From Mycolicibacterium vaccae NBRC 14118 = CIP 105934 (GTDB lineage Bacteria; Actinomycetota; Actinomycetes; Mycobacteriales; Mycobacteriaceae), in assembly GCF_001552715.1 (NCBI RefSeq), contig NZ_BCRS01000027.1:1-45008 (forward strand): a stretch of DNA of 45,008 nucleotides. Reading direction: 5' to 3'. The notes below the pieces were generated by a model that saw nothing but the letters and a program-made list of their open reading frames with translations, was not told the DNA's origin and ran no database searches. Position 1 is the first letter of the stretch; each line of letters begins with the position of its first letter. The position numbers were made by a program, and so were the translations under genes. Shown here in pieces: positions 20,444 to 29,260 of this stretch.

Positions 20444-21681
20444 AGCCCCACCAGCTGGATCCAGGTCCACAGCCCCAGCACCGCGGCGATGAGCACGAGC
20501 GGGGTGGTGCACAGGCCCACCCGGCTGAACTCCCCGAACCCGGCTTTCATGTCCCGCCGGACGACGCTGCGCCACAACAGGTTTGCCAGCGAGCCGATGT
20601 AGGTCAGGTTGGGCCCGATGTTCACCCCGATCAGCACCGCCAGCACCGGGGCGGGCCCGGCCGCGCTCACCAGCGGCAGCAGCACCAGCACCGCGGGCAG
20701 GTTGTTGACGAGGTTGGACAGCACGGCCGCCACCGCGGCGATCGCCAGCAGTGCCCACAGGCCCTGACCGTCGGGGATCAGCCGGTGCATGGCGGGCTCC
20801 AGCCCGCTGCGCATCACCGCGTCGACCACGACGCCGAGGCACAGCACGAACGCCAGAAACGGCACGTCGACCGCTTTGGCGATCGCGGTGACCGTGGTGC
20901 GCCCCGTACTCAGCGCGCGCGCTCCCAGTACCAGCGCCCCGGCCAGTGCCGCCCACGCCGGCGACAGCCCCAACAGGGAGGTCACGGCGAAACCGGCCAG
21001 CGTCAGGCCCACCACCACCAGTGCGAAGGCAGGCACCTCGATCGGTTCGGTGTGCACCTCGCGTTGAGGCGGGATCGCCAGATCCTTCGCGAAAAACCAA
21101 CGCAACAAGAGGAATTCGACGACGATGGCGGCCAGCCAGGGCAGGGACATGGCCGCGGCGAAATGCAGGAACGACAGCCCGGCCGCGCTGAAGGCCAACA
21201 GGTTGGTCAGGTTCGACACCGGCAGCAGCAGCGATGCGGTGTTGGCCAGGTGCGCGGTGGCGTAGGCGTGGGGCCGGGCCGGGACCGCGAGCATCCGCGC
21301 GGTGGCCAGCACGACAGGGGTCAGCAGGACGACGGTGGCGTCCAGGCTCAGCACCGCGGTCACGCCGGCAGCGATCGCGAACACCGAGGCCAGTAACCGG
21401 TTCTGGCCGCCGGAGGTGGCCCGGGCCATCAGCACGCCTGCGGCGTGGAACAGCCCGAGGTCGTCACACAGCCGCGCCAGTACGAGCACCGCGGCCAGGA
21501 ACCCCACCACCGGTGCGAGCCGACCCACCTCGGCGACAGCGTCGTCCCAGGACAGGGCGCCGACGGCGATCACGGCGCCGGCGGCGGGCACCGCGACGAC
21601 GGCTTCGGGCCAGCGGTGGGGGCGCAGCAGCGCGAACCCGAGCACCGCGGCCAGCGCGAGGACGGAGACGGTCAGTGCCAT
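20440..21681 (-). CDS. ArsB/SLC13-type membrane transporter (Rv3578-like)
   Basis: This 413-residue integral membrane protein has about ten to twelve hydrophobic segments and belongs to the ion transporter superfamily. It corresponds to the gene named arsB2 in M. tuberculosis. Two repeats carry the family-type NLTNLLAF and [14 protein letters not shown] motifs. Arsenite efflux is only a family label: no arsR, arsC or arsenite ATPase is near. The start at ATG 21681 overlaps the end of the MBL-fold gene by 10 bases, so the two are one operon. The frame is open further upstream, but only as antisense of that gene. Confidence 0.85.
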   Translation of the reverse strand: MALTVSVLALAAVLGFALLRPHRWPEAVVAVPAAGAVIAVGALSWDDAVAEVGRLAPVVGFLAAVLVLARLCDDLGLFHAAGVLMARATSGGQNRLLASVFAIAAGVTAVLSLDATVVLLTPVVLATARMLAVPARPHAYATAHLANTASLLLPVSNLTNLLAFSAAGLSFLHFAAAMSLPWLAAIVVEFLLLRWFFAKDLAIPPQREVHTEPIEVPAFALVVVGLTLAGFAVTSLLGLSPAWAALAGALVLGARALSTGRTTVTAIAKAVDVPFLAFVLCLGVVVDAVMRSGLEPAMHRLIPDGQGLWALLAIAAVAAVLSNLVNNLPAVLVLLPLVSAAGPAPVLAVLIGVNIGPNLTYIGSLANLLWRSVVRRDMKAGFGEFSRVGLCTTPLVLIAAVLGLWTWIQLVGL

Positions 21682-22586
21682 GGGGCGGCCGGCCGCCACA
21701 GCGTGGGCAGGTGCAGTCCGACGCCGTCTTCGGCGGCCAGCCTGGTCAGCACGCGCATCGACCGATCGAGGTCGTCGGCGGCGTACGGCAGGGCGCGCAG
21801 CGGCTTGCGCAACGGCCGGAAGAAGTCGTCCCAGTGGATCAGCACCACCCGGCGGGCGCCGACGGTGCGGACGGTCTGCGTCCAGTATTCGACGAGGTAG
21901 CTGTCCGGTTGCAGCCCGAGCTGCCCGACGCCGAGGTATGCCACATCGGCGCGGTGGCCGCTCAGCGCGTCCGGCCGGAATCCGGCGCTGCCGACGATGA
22001 GGATGCCGATCCCGGACGGCCGGTGGCGCACCAGCGTCGACCACGCCTCTCCGCAGCGGTATGCCGAGACCCGTGCCGGCACGGTGACCGGTGCGGTGAT
22101 GGTGCCCGGGAAGCGGTCCGGGGGGCAGTGGTCGCCCTCGATGAGGGTGAGGTCGAAGTTGCCCGCGGCAGTCGGCGTGCCCGGGGTGACGACCTCGATG
22201 CGGTCCAGGCCGTGTCCGTGGCCGAGGTGCGCCGCGGAGGTGCCGCCGACCAACCGGGCGCCTGTCAGCTCGGCGACGACCGCCGAGTCCATCGCGTGGT
22301 CATAGTGGGTGTGCACCGGGGTGACGGCGTCCAGGTGGGTCACGCCCATCCTGGCCAGCCCGTCCCGGATCCGGGGCAGGGACGGTTTCAGCGTCCGCGC
22401 GGCGACGGTGAGAAGGCTTGGCCGGGTGAAGAACCCGTCGGTCATGAGCGCGGACTGACCATCGTCGATCAATAGAGTCGAGACTCCGGCCCAGGTCACC
22501 GTCAGCGGTGACGATGCCGGCGGGGACGGCAGGTCGAAATACCCGGCGTAGGCCTGCAGGTCAGGCCGCCCGGCCTTCAGGCGCAT
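21672..22586 (-). CDS. MBL-fold metallo-hydrolase (Rv3577-like)
   Basis: This 304-residue metallo-beta-lactamase-fold hydrolase of the UlaG-like type has the metal motif THYDHAMDS, a further EGDHC and a C-terminal IHWDDFF. The N-terminus (MRLKAGRPDLQAYAGYFDLP) precedes the first beta strand. It is coupled by overlap to the ArsB-type transporter, the same pairing as Rv3577-Rv3578. A TAGGGT -10 ends 6 bases before its ATG. The substrate is unknown; no signal peptide is visible. Confidence 0.87.
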   Translation of the reverse strand: MRLKAGRPDLQAYAGYFDLPSPPASSPLTVTWAGVSTLLIDDGQSALMTDGFFTRPSLLTVAARTLKPSLPRIRDGLARMGVTHLDAVTPVHTHYDHAMDSAVVAELTGARLVGGTSAAHLGHGHGLDRIEVVTPGTPTAAGNFDLTLIEGDHCPPDRFPGTITAPVTVPARVSAYRCGEAWSTLVRHRPSGIGILIVGSAGFRPDALSGHRADVAYLGVGQLGLQPDSYLVEYWTQTVRTVGARRVVLIHWDDFFRPLRKPLRALPYAADDLDRSMRVLTRLAAEDGVGLHLPTLWRPAAPWH

Positions 22587-22592
22587 GTCGAC

Positions 22593-22598
22593 ACCCTA
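22593..22598 (-). promoter_or_regulatory. Leaderless -10 element of the MBL-fold gene
   Basis: TAGGGT on the minus strand ends 6 bases before ATG 22586. It overlaps the stop codon of the upstream MFS gene. Confidence 0.45.
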
Positions 22599-23798
22599 AG
22601 CGGTGCGGGTGGCCCTGATGCTGCGGAGTCCGGCCAGTGCGGCGCCCAGGCAGGCCGCCGCCACCGCGCCGGCGAACCACGGGAACACCGCGGCCAGATC
22701 CCATCGGGTGGCCGCCCAGCCCGCGATCAGGGTGGGCACGGCCATCGCCGAGTAGGCGAGCAGGTAGAACGCCGACATCGTCTCGCCCCGCCTGCCCGCG
22801 GGCACCACGTCGGACAGGTGGCGCAGCGAGCCCCCGAACCCGAGCCCGAACGTCGCGCCGAGCAGTGCGGCCGCGACGAAGACCAGCTGCCACTGGTGGG
22901 TCAGCAGCACCGGGATCGTCAGCAGCAGAGCGGCGGCCATGCCCGCGTCGCCGATGATCGCCGAGTACCGCGCCGGGATGCGGGTGGCCGCCAGTTGTGC
23001 GAGCGCGGCGGCGAAGGCGGTGGTGCCGACCACCGCCCCGCCGAAGACCAGGTTGTCGATGTGGGTCTGGCGCGCCGCCAGCGACGGGTACAGCGACAGC
23101 AGTACCCCCAGCACCGACCAGGAGGCCATCGCGCCGAGTGCGGAGAACCAGAAGTCGCCACGGATTTCCTCAGGCACAGAGGGTTTGGCGATGCGGATGG
23201 GGCCGCTGGCGCGGTTGGTGTGGGTTTCCCGCAGGGCCAGCACGCCGACGCCGACGATGAGGCAGAGGACAGCGACGACGGCGTACGGGGTGCGCAGCGG
23301 GTGGGGCGCGTACTGGGCGAGCAGCGCCGAGCCGAAGATCGCGACGGTCATCCCGATGTTGAAGCTGACGCCGCTGAGCTGACCGGCACGCACGCCGTGA
23401 TCGGGCCGCAGATCCAGCAGGGCGGCCGCGCCCGCGACGACGATCGAACCCACCGCCGCGCCGTGGATGGTGCGGGCCAGCAGCAGCATGGCCATGCTGT
23501 CGGCGACCAGGAACACGCCGAGGCCGACCAGCAGAGCGATCAGCGCGGCGACGAGCACCGGTTTGCGGCCCACCACGTCGGAGATCCGGCCGGACACGAG
23601 CACGGCGGCCAGCGCGGCGATGGCGTACACCGCGAAGACCACGGTGGTGGCCAGCGGCGAGAGATGCCAGTTGGTCTCGTAGATGCCGTACAGCGGTGCG
23701 GGCATCCCGGAGACCCCGAGCGCGACACCGCTGAGCACCAGCAGCAGTGGGTAGGCCCACCGCTGGGCGTCTCTGACGGAGGGGTCGAACGCGACCAC
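22596..23798 (-). CDS. MFS transporter
   Basis: This 400-residue major facilitator protein has 12 predicted membrane helices and the loop 2-3 signature GRISDVVGRKPVL. The GTG start at 23798 has a strong GGAGGTGAGG upstream. It is probably a drug or metabolite exporter, but no neighbour reveals the substrate. The stop is 9 bases before the MBL-fold start, so the two could be co-transcribed. In M. tuberculosis this position holds lppH, so this looks like an insertion or replacement. Confidence 0.88.
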   Translation of the reverse strand: MVAFDPSVRDAQRWAYPLLLVLSGVALGVSGMPAPLYGIYETNWHLSPLATTVVFAVYAIAALAAVLVSGRISDVVGRKPVLVAALIALLVGLGVFLVADSMAMLLLARTIHGAAVGSIVVAGAAALLDLRPDHGVRAGQLSGVSFNIGMTVAIFGSALLAQYAPHPLRTPYAVVAVLCLIVGVGVLALRETHTNRASGPIRIAKPSVPEEIRGDFWFSALGAMASWSVLGVLLSLYPSLAARQTHIDNLVFGGAVVGTTAFAAALAQLAATRIPARYSAIIGDAGMAAALLLTIPVLLTHQWQLVFVAAALLGATFGLGFGGSLRHLSDVVPAGRRGETMSAFYLLAYSAMAVPTLIAGWAATRWDLAAVFPWFAGAVAAACLGAALAGLRSIRATRTA

Positions 23799-23907
23799 CG
23801 CGCCTCACCTCCAACCGGCTGATTTCGATGTGCGTAGAGCCCGTCGAGGTTACGTCGGGCCTGACGAACTTCAAACCCGGAGGGGCGCCGGATATTCCCC
23901 GGCCGGT

Positions 23908-24672
23908 TCAGGTGAACGGAGCCAGCGTCACGCCGTCGCCGACCAGCCGTTCGCGAACCGCGGTCGCGATCTGCACGGCGCCGGGGGAGTCGCCGTGCAC
24001 ACAGACCGATTCGACGGTGACCGGGATCGTCGAACCGTCCACCGCGGTGACCCGTCCGGCGGTGACCATCGAGATCACGCGTGCGGCGATCTCGTCGACG
24101 TCGTGCAGCACCGCGTTGCGCTCGCGCCGCGACACCAACTGGCCGTCGGGCCGGTAGGCCCGGTCGGCGAACGCTTCCGGCACGGTGCGCAACCCCAGGC
24201 GGTCGGCGGCGGCGAAGAACACGGAGCCGGCCAGGCCGAGTACGGGAAGCCCGGGGTCGACGGCGTGCACGGCTTCGGCCACCGCCTGCGCCTGGATTCG
24301 GTTGGTGACGATCGAGTTGTACAGCGCACCATGGGGTTTGACGTAGGACACGGAAGTGCCGGCCGCGGCGGCCAGCGCAGAGAGGGCGCCGATCTGGTAC
24401 ATCACGTCGGCGGTCAGGTCCTCGGCGCTGGCGTCGATGAAGCGTCTGCCGAAGCCGGCCAGATCGCGGTAGCTGACCTGGGCGCCGATTCGCACTCCAC
24501 GCGCGGCCGCCGCCCGGCACACCTTCGCCAGCGTCGCCGGGTCACCGGCGTGGAAACCGCACGCGACGTTGGCGGAGGTGACGATCTCCAGCATCGCGTC
24601 GTCGTCACCGAGCGTCCAGACCCCGAAACCCTCACCGAGGTCGGCGTTGAGGTCGACCGAGACCGTGGTCAT
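23908..24672 (-). CDS. pxpA: LamB/YcsF family protein, 5-oxoprolinase subunit A-like
   Basis: The 254-residue protein has the family N-terminus VDLNADLGEGFGVW and the ANVACGFHAGDP and VKPHGALYN motifs, followed by VCVHGDSPGAV. PxpA acts with PxpB and PxpC in ATP-dependent ring opening of 5-oxoproline. Here pxpB and pxpC are not adjacent, so the gene is isolated or partners with distant subunits. It is divergent from znuA (104 bases apart). TAGGCT ends 6 bases before the ATG. Confidence 0.9.
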   Translation of the reverse strand: MTTVSVDLNADLGEGFGVWTLGDDDAMLEIVTSANVACGFHAGDPATLAKVCRAAAARGVRIGAQVSYRDLAGFGRRFIDASAEDLTADVMYQIGALSALAAAAGTSVSYVKPHGALYNSIVTNRIQAQAVAEAVHAVDPGLPVLGLAGSVFFAAADRLGLRTVPEAFADRAYRPDGQLVSRRERNAVLHDVDEIAARVISMVTAGRVTAVDGSTIPVTVESVCVHGDSPGAVQIATAVRERLVGDGVTLAPFT

Positions 24673-24678
24673 GGCGCG

Positions 24679-24684
24679 AGCCTA
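24679..24684 (-). promoter_or_regulatory. Leaderless -10 element of pxpA
   Basis: TAGGCT on the minus strand ends 6 bases before ATG 24672, with no Shine-Dalgarno. Confidence 0.45.
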
Positions 24685-24755
24685 ATGGGCGAGATCCCGG
24701 ACGCCGGCCGGTGACGGGGAAGTGACGGCGACCACGGCGGTGTGCGCCCGTTATT

Positions 24756-24768
24756 GAAAACGGTTATC
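24756..24768. promoter_or_regulatory. Probable Zur (FurB) box upstream of znuACB
   Basis: GAAAAC (24756-24761), G, GTTATC (24763-24768) is an imperfect palindrome with one mismatch. It lies inside TTATTGAAAACGGTTATCG, which resembles mycobacterial Zur sites of the TGAAAA...TTTTCA type. It overlaps the znuA -10 (24765-24770), so a bound repressor would block transcription in zinc-replete cells. Confidence 0.6.
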
Positions 24769-24770
24769 GT
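24765..24770 (+). promoter_or_regulatory. Leaderless -10 element of znuA
   Basis: TATCGT ends 6 bases before GTG 24777 and overlaps the putative Zur box. Confidence 0.45.
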
Positions 24771-24776
24771 TGCGAG

Positions 24777-25757
24777 GTGTCTCGTTCGTCCCGTCGTCTG
24801 CGTGCGCTCACCGCGACGCTCGCCGTCTGTCTGCCTCTGTCCCTGTCCGCCTGCGGCGGTGCGGACACCGCCGCCCCGTCGGCGGCCGGTGCCCCGGACT
24901 GCCCAGCGTCGGCGGTCGACGTCGTCGTCAGCGTCGACCAGTGGGGTGACATCGTGACCCAGCTCGGCGGGGCGTGCGCCGAGGTGACGACGGTGCTGGC
25001 CGGTTCGTCGGTCGATCCACACGACTACGAACCCGCGCCCTCGGACGCGGTGGCCTTCGAGGGCGCCCAACTGGTGGTCGTCAACGGCGGGCACTACGAC
25101 GAGTGGGCGGTCAAGCTCGCCGCGACCTCGGCGGCCGATGCGCGGGTGGTCAACGCGGTCGAGCTCGGCGGCGGCCACAGCGATGACGATCACGGGGACC
25201 ACGCGCACCACGACCACAGCGCAGGCGAGAACCCGCACGTCTGGTACAGCCCGGCGGTGGTGACCGAGGTCGCCGATGCGGTCACCGCGACGCTGACCGA
25301 GCTCTCCCCGGACGCCGCCGGCTACTTCGCCGACCGGCGCGCGGCGTTCGGGGAGTCGATGAAGCCCTACCACGACACGATCGCGGCGATCCGGACCGGC
25401 GCCACGGGCAGGACCTACGGCGCCACCGAGAGCGTGTTCGAGGACATGGCCACCGCGGTCGGCCTGGTGGACCGCACCCCGGCCGGCTACCGCGCCGCCG
25501 CGGCCAACGAGAGTGAACCGTCGCCGGCCGATCTCGACGCGTTCCTGCGGTTGCTCGCCGACCGCGGCGTCGACGTGCTGATCTACAACATCCAGACCGA
25601 GGGTTCGGTGCCCCAACAGCTACGGTCCGCCGCCGAGCGGGCCGGCGTCGCCGTCGTCGAGGTGACCGAGACGTTGCCCGACGGGGCCGGTTCGTTCCAG
25701 GATTGGCAGGTGGCGCAACTGGATTCCCTGGCCGAGGCACTCGGTGTCCGCACCTGA
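24777..25757 (+). CDS. znuA: Zinc ABC transporter substrate-binding lipoprotein
   Basis: This 326-residue cluster A-I binding protein captures zinc outside the membrane for uptake. The signal peptide ends in a lipobox (LSLSACG, Cys about residue 26). Metal-ligand motifs include DPHDYEP, ENPHVWYSP and the later GATESVFEDM. A His/Asp-rich loop (HSDDDHGDHAHHDH) between the first two His motifs is typical of zinc rather than manganese binders. It is first in a znuA-znuC-znuB operon with overlapping genes, preceded by a probable Zur box. Confidence 0.94.
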   Translation: MSRSSRRLRALTATLAVCLPLSLSACGGADTAAPSAAGAPDCPASAVDVVVSVDQWGDIVTQLGGACAEVTTVLAGSSVDPHDYEPAPSDAVAFEGAQLVVVNGGHYDEWAVKLAATSAADARVVNAVELGGGHSDDDHGDHAHHDHSAGENPHVWYSPAVVTEVADAVTATLTELSPDAAGYFADRRAAFGESMKPYHDTIAAIRTGATGRTYGATESVFEDMATAVGLVDRTPAGYRAAAANESEPSPADLDAFLRLLADRGVDVLIYNIQTEGSVPQQLRSAAERAGVAVVEVTETLPDGAGSFQDWQVAQLDSLAEALGVRT

Positions 25758-26529
25758 CCCCGCCGCGGTACCGGCGCTGTCGTTCGAGGACGTCAGTGTC
25801 GAGCGCGACGGACGCGTGATCTGGAGCGACTCGACGTTCCGGGTCGAGGCGGGCAGCTTCGTCGCCGTGATCGGGCCCAACGGTTCGGGCAAGACCACGC
25901 TGCTGCAGGTGATCCTCGGACTGCTCCCGCCGACCGCGGGGAAGGTCCGCGTCTACGGCCACCGGCCCGGCAGCGCCAATGACGAGATCGGTTATGTCCC
26001 ACAGAATTACGACGCGAACGCGAACGAGGCCATCCGGGCCCGGGATGCGGTGCTGCTCGGTCTGACGGGGCGCCGGTGGGGTTTCGGCCGCACCAGCGCC
26101 GCCGACCGTCAGCGCGTCGACGAGGCGCTGGGCTGGGTGGACGCCCGCGAGATCGCCGACCGCAGGCTCTCGGACCTGTCCGGCGGGCAGCGGCAGCGGA
26201 TCGCGCTGGCGGCCGCGCTGGTGTCGCGGCCGCGGATGCTGATCCTCGACGAGCCGCTGGCCTCGCTGGATCTGCGCAACCAGCACGAGATCGTCGCGGT
26301 GCTCGACCGGCTCAAGCGCGAGCTCGGGGTGACGGTCCTGGTGGTGACGCACGACCTCAACCCGCTGCTGGCGGTCCTGGACAGCGCGATCTATCTGCTC
26401 GACGGGCACGCCCACCACGCGGCACTGGACCGCGTCGTCGACTCCGACCTGCTCACCCACATGTACGGAACCAGGATCCAGGTGGCCCACACCCTGCAGG
26501 GCAAGCTCTACATGCGGAGCGGCGGATGA
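25744..26529 (+). CDS. znuC: Zinc ABC transporter ATP-binding protein
   Basis: The 261-residue ATPase has Walker A GPNGSGKTT (about residue 44), the Q-loop VPQNY, signature LSGGQRQR, Walker B MLILDEP and the switch histidine VVTHDL. It powers zinc import with ZnuA and ZnuB. The GTG start at 25744 overlaps the znuA 3' end by 14 bases, and the stop overlaps the znuB start (ATGA). Confidence 0.93.
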   Translation: MSAPDPAAVPALSFEDVSVERDGRVIWSDSTFRVEAGSFVAVIGPNGSGKTTLLQVILGLLPPTAGKVRVYGHRPGSANDEIGYVPQNYDANANEAIRARDAVLLGLTGRRWGFGRTSAADRQRVDEALGWVDAREIADRRLSDLSGGQRQRIALAAALVSRPRMLILDEPLASLDLRNQHEIVAVLDRLKRELGVTVLVVTHDLNPLLAVLDSAIYLLDGHAHHAALDRVVDSDLLTHMYGTRIQVAHTLQGKLYMRSGG

Positions 26530-27398
26530 CCCAGACCGTCGTGGCCCTCGGTTACCAGGACAACTGGCTGCACATCCTCGGCTCGTCGTTCATGCGCAAC
26601 GCTTGGTTGGGCGGCACCATCGTGGCCTTGGCGGCCGGGCTGATGGGCTATTTCATCGTGGTGCGCCACATCGCGTTCGCCGCCCACGCGCTGGCGCACA
26701 TCGGCCTGCCGGGCGCCACCGGCGCGGTGCTGGTGGGCCTGCCGGTCGCGGTCGGGCTCGGCGTGTTCTGCGTGGGCGGGGCGCTGGTGATCGGAGCGCT
26801 CGGCAAGCGGGCCGCCGACCGGGAGGTAGCGACCGGCACCGTGCTGGCTTTCGCCACCGGGCTGGGGTTGTTCTTCAACTCGCTGGCCACCCGGAACTCC
26901 TCGACACTGACCAACGTGCTGTTCGGCAACCTGCTGGCGATCACCGGCGAGCAGTTGCTGTCCTTCCTGGGGCTTCTGGTGTTGACCGCCGCCGGCATCG
27001 CGTTCATCTTCCGGCCGCTGCTGTTCACCTCGGTCAACAGCAAAGTGGCTGAGGCCAAGGGTGTTCCGGTGCGCGGTCTGTCGATCACGTTCATGGTGCT
27101 GCTCGGGTTGACGGTGACGATGGCGGTGCAGGCCGTGGGGACGCTGCTGTTGTTCGCCCTGGTGGTCACCCCTGCCGCGACCGCGCTGATGCTGACCGCC
27201 CGCCCCGTGGTGGCGATGGCGGTGTCCGCCGCGATCGGACTGGTCTCGGTGTGGGTGGGGCTGGTCCTCTCGGCGATGTTCAATCTGCCGCCGAGCTTCG
27301 TGATCGTCTCGATCGCGTGCGCGGTCTGGTTGCTGGTGTGGGCCGGTCTCCGCGTGCCGCGCCCGAGTCGCAGGTCCGCGGCGCCGGCCATCCACTAA
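26526..27398 (+). CDS. znuB: Zinc ABC transporter permease
   Basis: This 290-residue ABC-3 family permease has about eight membrane helices, with the family segments FMRNAWLGGTIVALAAGLMG, HIAFAAHALAHIGLPG and the LLFALVVTPAATA region. It forms the membrane channel of the zinc importer. The ATG at 26526 lies in the ATGA overlap with znuC. Upstream in-frame sequence is antigenic-frame noise within znuC. Confidence 0.93.
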   Translation: MTQTVVALGYQDNWLHILGSSFMRNAWLGGTIVALAAGLMGYFIVVRHIAFAAHALAHIGLPGATGAVLVGLPVAVGLGVFCVGGALVIGALGKRAADREVATGTVLAFATGLGLFFNSLATRNSSTLTNVLFGNLLAITGEQLLSFLGLLVLTAAGIAFIFRPLLFTSVNSKVAEAKGVPVRGLSITFMVLLGLTVTMAVQAVGTLLLFALVVTPAATALMLTARPVVAMAVSAAIGLVSVWVGLVLSAMFNLPPSFVIVSIACAVWLLVWAGLRVPRPSRRSAAPAIH

Positions 27399-27401
27399 CC
27401 T
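27396..27401 (+). promoter_or_regulatory. Leaderless -10 element of the LacI-type gene
   Basis: TAACCT ends 8 bases before ATG 27410 and overlaps the znuB stop. GGGGAG between them could alternatively act as a ribosome-binding site for read-through from znuB. Confidence 0.35.
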
Positions 27402-27409
27402 CGGGGAGC

Positions 27410-28510
27410 ATGTCCCGGAGTCCGGCGCCCAGGCGGCGTGCCACGTTGGCCTCGCTGGCCGCCGAGCTCAAGGTGTCGCGCACCACCGTCTCCAATGCCT
27501 ACAACAGGCCCGACCAGTTGTCGGCGGAGCTTCGCGAGCGGGTGCTCACGACGGCCAAGCGGCTGGGTTACCCGGGCCCGGACCCGGTCGCGCGTTCGCT
27601 GCGCACCCGCAAGGCCGGAGCGGTCGGCCTGGTGATCACCGAACCTCTCGACTATTCGTTCAGCGATCCCGCAGCGCTGGATTTCGTTGCCGGGCTTGCC
27701 GAGTCGTGTGAGGCGGTGGGCCAGGGCCTGCTGCTGGTCTCGGTGGGGCCGAACCGTACCCTCGCCGAGGGGTCGGCGGCCGTGCTGGCCGCCGGGGTGG
27801 ACGGCTTCGTCGTGTATTCGGCCTCGGACGACGATCCGTATCTGCCGGTGGTGGCCGAACGTCACCTCCCTCTCGTGGTGGTCGACCAGCCGCGGGACAT
27901 CCCCGGGGCGTCGTGCGTGGGCATCGACGACCGGGCGGCGATGCGCGGGCTCGCCGAACACGTCATCGGCCTCGGGCACCGCGAGATCGGGCTGCTGACG
28001 ATGCGACTGGGCCGGGACTGGCCACACGGCGGTGTCGCTCCGGCGCTGGCCGACCCGGAACGGTTGCGGACCCCGCACTTCCAGGTGCAGGGCGAACGGA
28101 TCCGCGGGGTGCGCGACGCGATGGCCGCGGCGGGCCTGGATCCGGAGTCGCTGACCGTCGTCGAGAGCTACGAACATCTGCCCTCCTCCGGGGGTGCGGG
28201 CGCCGACGTCGCACTGGAGGCCAATCCCCGGATCACTGCGCTGATGTGCACCGCGGACGTCCTGGCGCTGTCGGCGATGGACCACCTCCGCGCGCGGGGG
28301 GTCTACGTGCCCGGCCAGATGACGGTCACGGGGTTCGACGGTGTCCCTGAGGCCAGGCGCCGCGGCCTGACCACCGTGGTGCAGCCGAGCCTCGAAAAGG
28401 GAAGGCGCGCAGGGGAGATCCTGCACAACCCGGCGCGGTCGGGGCTGCCCGTCATCGAGGTGCTGCCGACCGAGGTGGTGCGGGGACGGACCTCAGGACC
28501 GCCGGCGTGA
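27410..28510 (+). CDS. LacI-family transcriptional regulator (Rv3575c-like)
   Basis: The 366-residue protein has an N-terminal LacI helix-turn-helix (residues 10-60, TLASLAAELKVSRTTVSNAYN, with the hinge region to about 65). A periplasmic-binding-protein-like ligand domain follows. The C-terminal half keeps the ITALMCTADVLALSAMDHLRARG and TVTGFDGVPEA motifs, so ligand sensing looks intact. The position before kstR matches Rv3575c. The target is unknown; it starts 11 bases after znuB but is probably an independent gene. It overlaps the convergent otsB by 18 bases. Confidence 0.92.
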   Translation: MSRSPAPRRRATLASLAAELKVSRTTVSNAYNRPDQLSAELRERVLTTAKRLGYPGPDPVARSLRTRKAGAVGLVITEPLDYSFSDPAALDFVAGLAESCEAVGQGLLLVSVGPNRTLAEGSAAVLAAGVDGFVVYSASDDDPYLPVVAERHLPLVVVDQPRDIPGASCVGIDDRAAMRGLAEHVIGLGHREIGLLTMRLGRDWPHGGVAPALADPERLRTPHFQVQGERIRGVRDAMAAAGLDPESLTVVESYEHLPSSGGAGADVALEANPRITALMCTADVLALSAMDHLRARGVYVPGQMTVTGFDGVPEARRRGLTTVVQPSLEKGRRAGEILHNPARSGLPVIEVLPTEVVRGRTSGPPA

Positions 28511-29257
28511 CCGGCGCTGTGTGAGGAGGAAGTGCAGCGCGGTGGCGACGTCGTCGGGCGAGTCCACCCGGTAGGCCGCGGCAGTCTCGCCCGGCCCCAC
28601 CTTGACCCCGACGTCGGAGTCGCGCAACCGGGCGAACGCCTTCTCGTCGGTGACGTCGTCGCCGAAGAACACCACGACCGTCGCGTCGTGCTCGGCGCGC
28701 AGGATGTCGACCGCCTCGCCCTTGTCGGTCGACACCACGGCGAACTCCAGTACCGCCTTACCGGTGGTCACGTGCGCGTCCCACTGCGAGGACGCCTCCC
28801 ACGCGGCGGCCAGAGCGGCCTCCCCGTCGGCCGGGGCCGCATTGCGCACGTGCAGCGCGACGCTGGCGGGCTTCGTCTCGACCGTCACCCCCGTTCGGCC
28901 CGAGGCGATCTCGCGCAGCCGCTCGGTGATGTCCTGCAACAGGTCGCGGTCGATGTCGTGGGCGAAACCGCCGGCGAACTCGGCGCCGTGGCTGCCCACC
29001 AGGTGAACAGTCGCCGGCATCGACGACAGCGCGCGCAGGGTCTCCAGCGCCCGGCCCGAGATCAATGCTGTTGTGGTGGAGGGTAATTCGGCAAGACTGA
29101 GCAAGCCCTCGGCGGCGGCGGGCAGCGGTCGCGCGTCGGCCGGGTTGTTGACGATCGGCGCCAGCGTGCCGTCGAAATCAGAGGTGACCAGGAGCCGGGG
29201 GGTGTCGGCCGCGGTGGACAGCGCAGCTAGCAGTTCGGGCGGGAGGTCGGCGCTCAC
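28493..29257 (-). CDS. otsB: Trehalose-6-phosphate phosphatase
   Basis: This HAD-superfamily enzyme dephosphorylates trehalose 6-phosphate to trehalose. It is the short 254-residue form without the N-terminal extension of M. tuberculosis OtsB2. Motif I is SDFDGTLAP with D27 (nucleophile) and D29; motif II is ALISGR; motif IV is FFGDDVTDEKAF. The GTG start at 29257 has TAAGAT 7 bases upstream. It also follows kstR by 3 bases on the same strand, so it may be transcribed both from its own leaderless promoter and with kstR. Confidence 0.94.
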   Translation of the reverse strand: MSADLPPELLAALSTAADTPRLLVTSDFDGTLAPIVNNPADARPLPAAAEGLLSLAELPSTTTALISGRALETLRALSSMPATVHLVGSHGAEFAGGFAHDIDRDLLQDITERLREIASGRTGVTVETKPASVALHVRNAAPADGEAALAAAWEASSQWDAHVTTGKAVLEFAVVSTDKGEAVDILRAEHDATVVVFFGDDVTDEKAFARLRDSDVGVKVGPGETAAAYRVDSPDDVATALHFLLTQRRSRRRS

Positions 29258-29260
29258 CCG

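Noticed and set aside
19511..21100. 529-residue minus-strand open frame over rlmB and the ArsB-type gene
   Set aside because: It mixes antisense of rlmB with an out-of-frame reading of the transporter; no homology or start signal.
20440..21681. Arsenic resistance operon
   Set aside because: The transporter resembles ArsB, but no arsR, arsC or arsenite-binding CxC motifs are near; its partner is an MBL-fold hydrolase.
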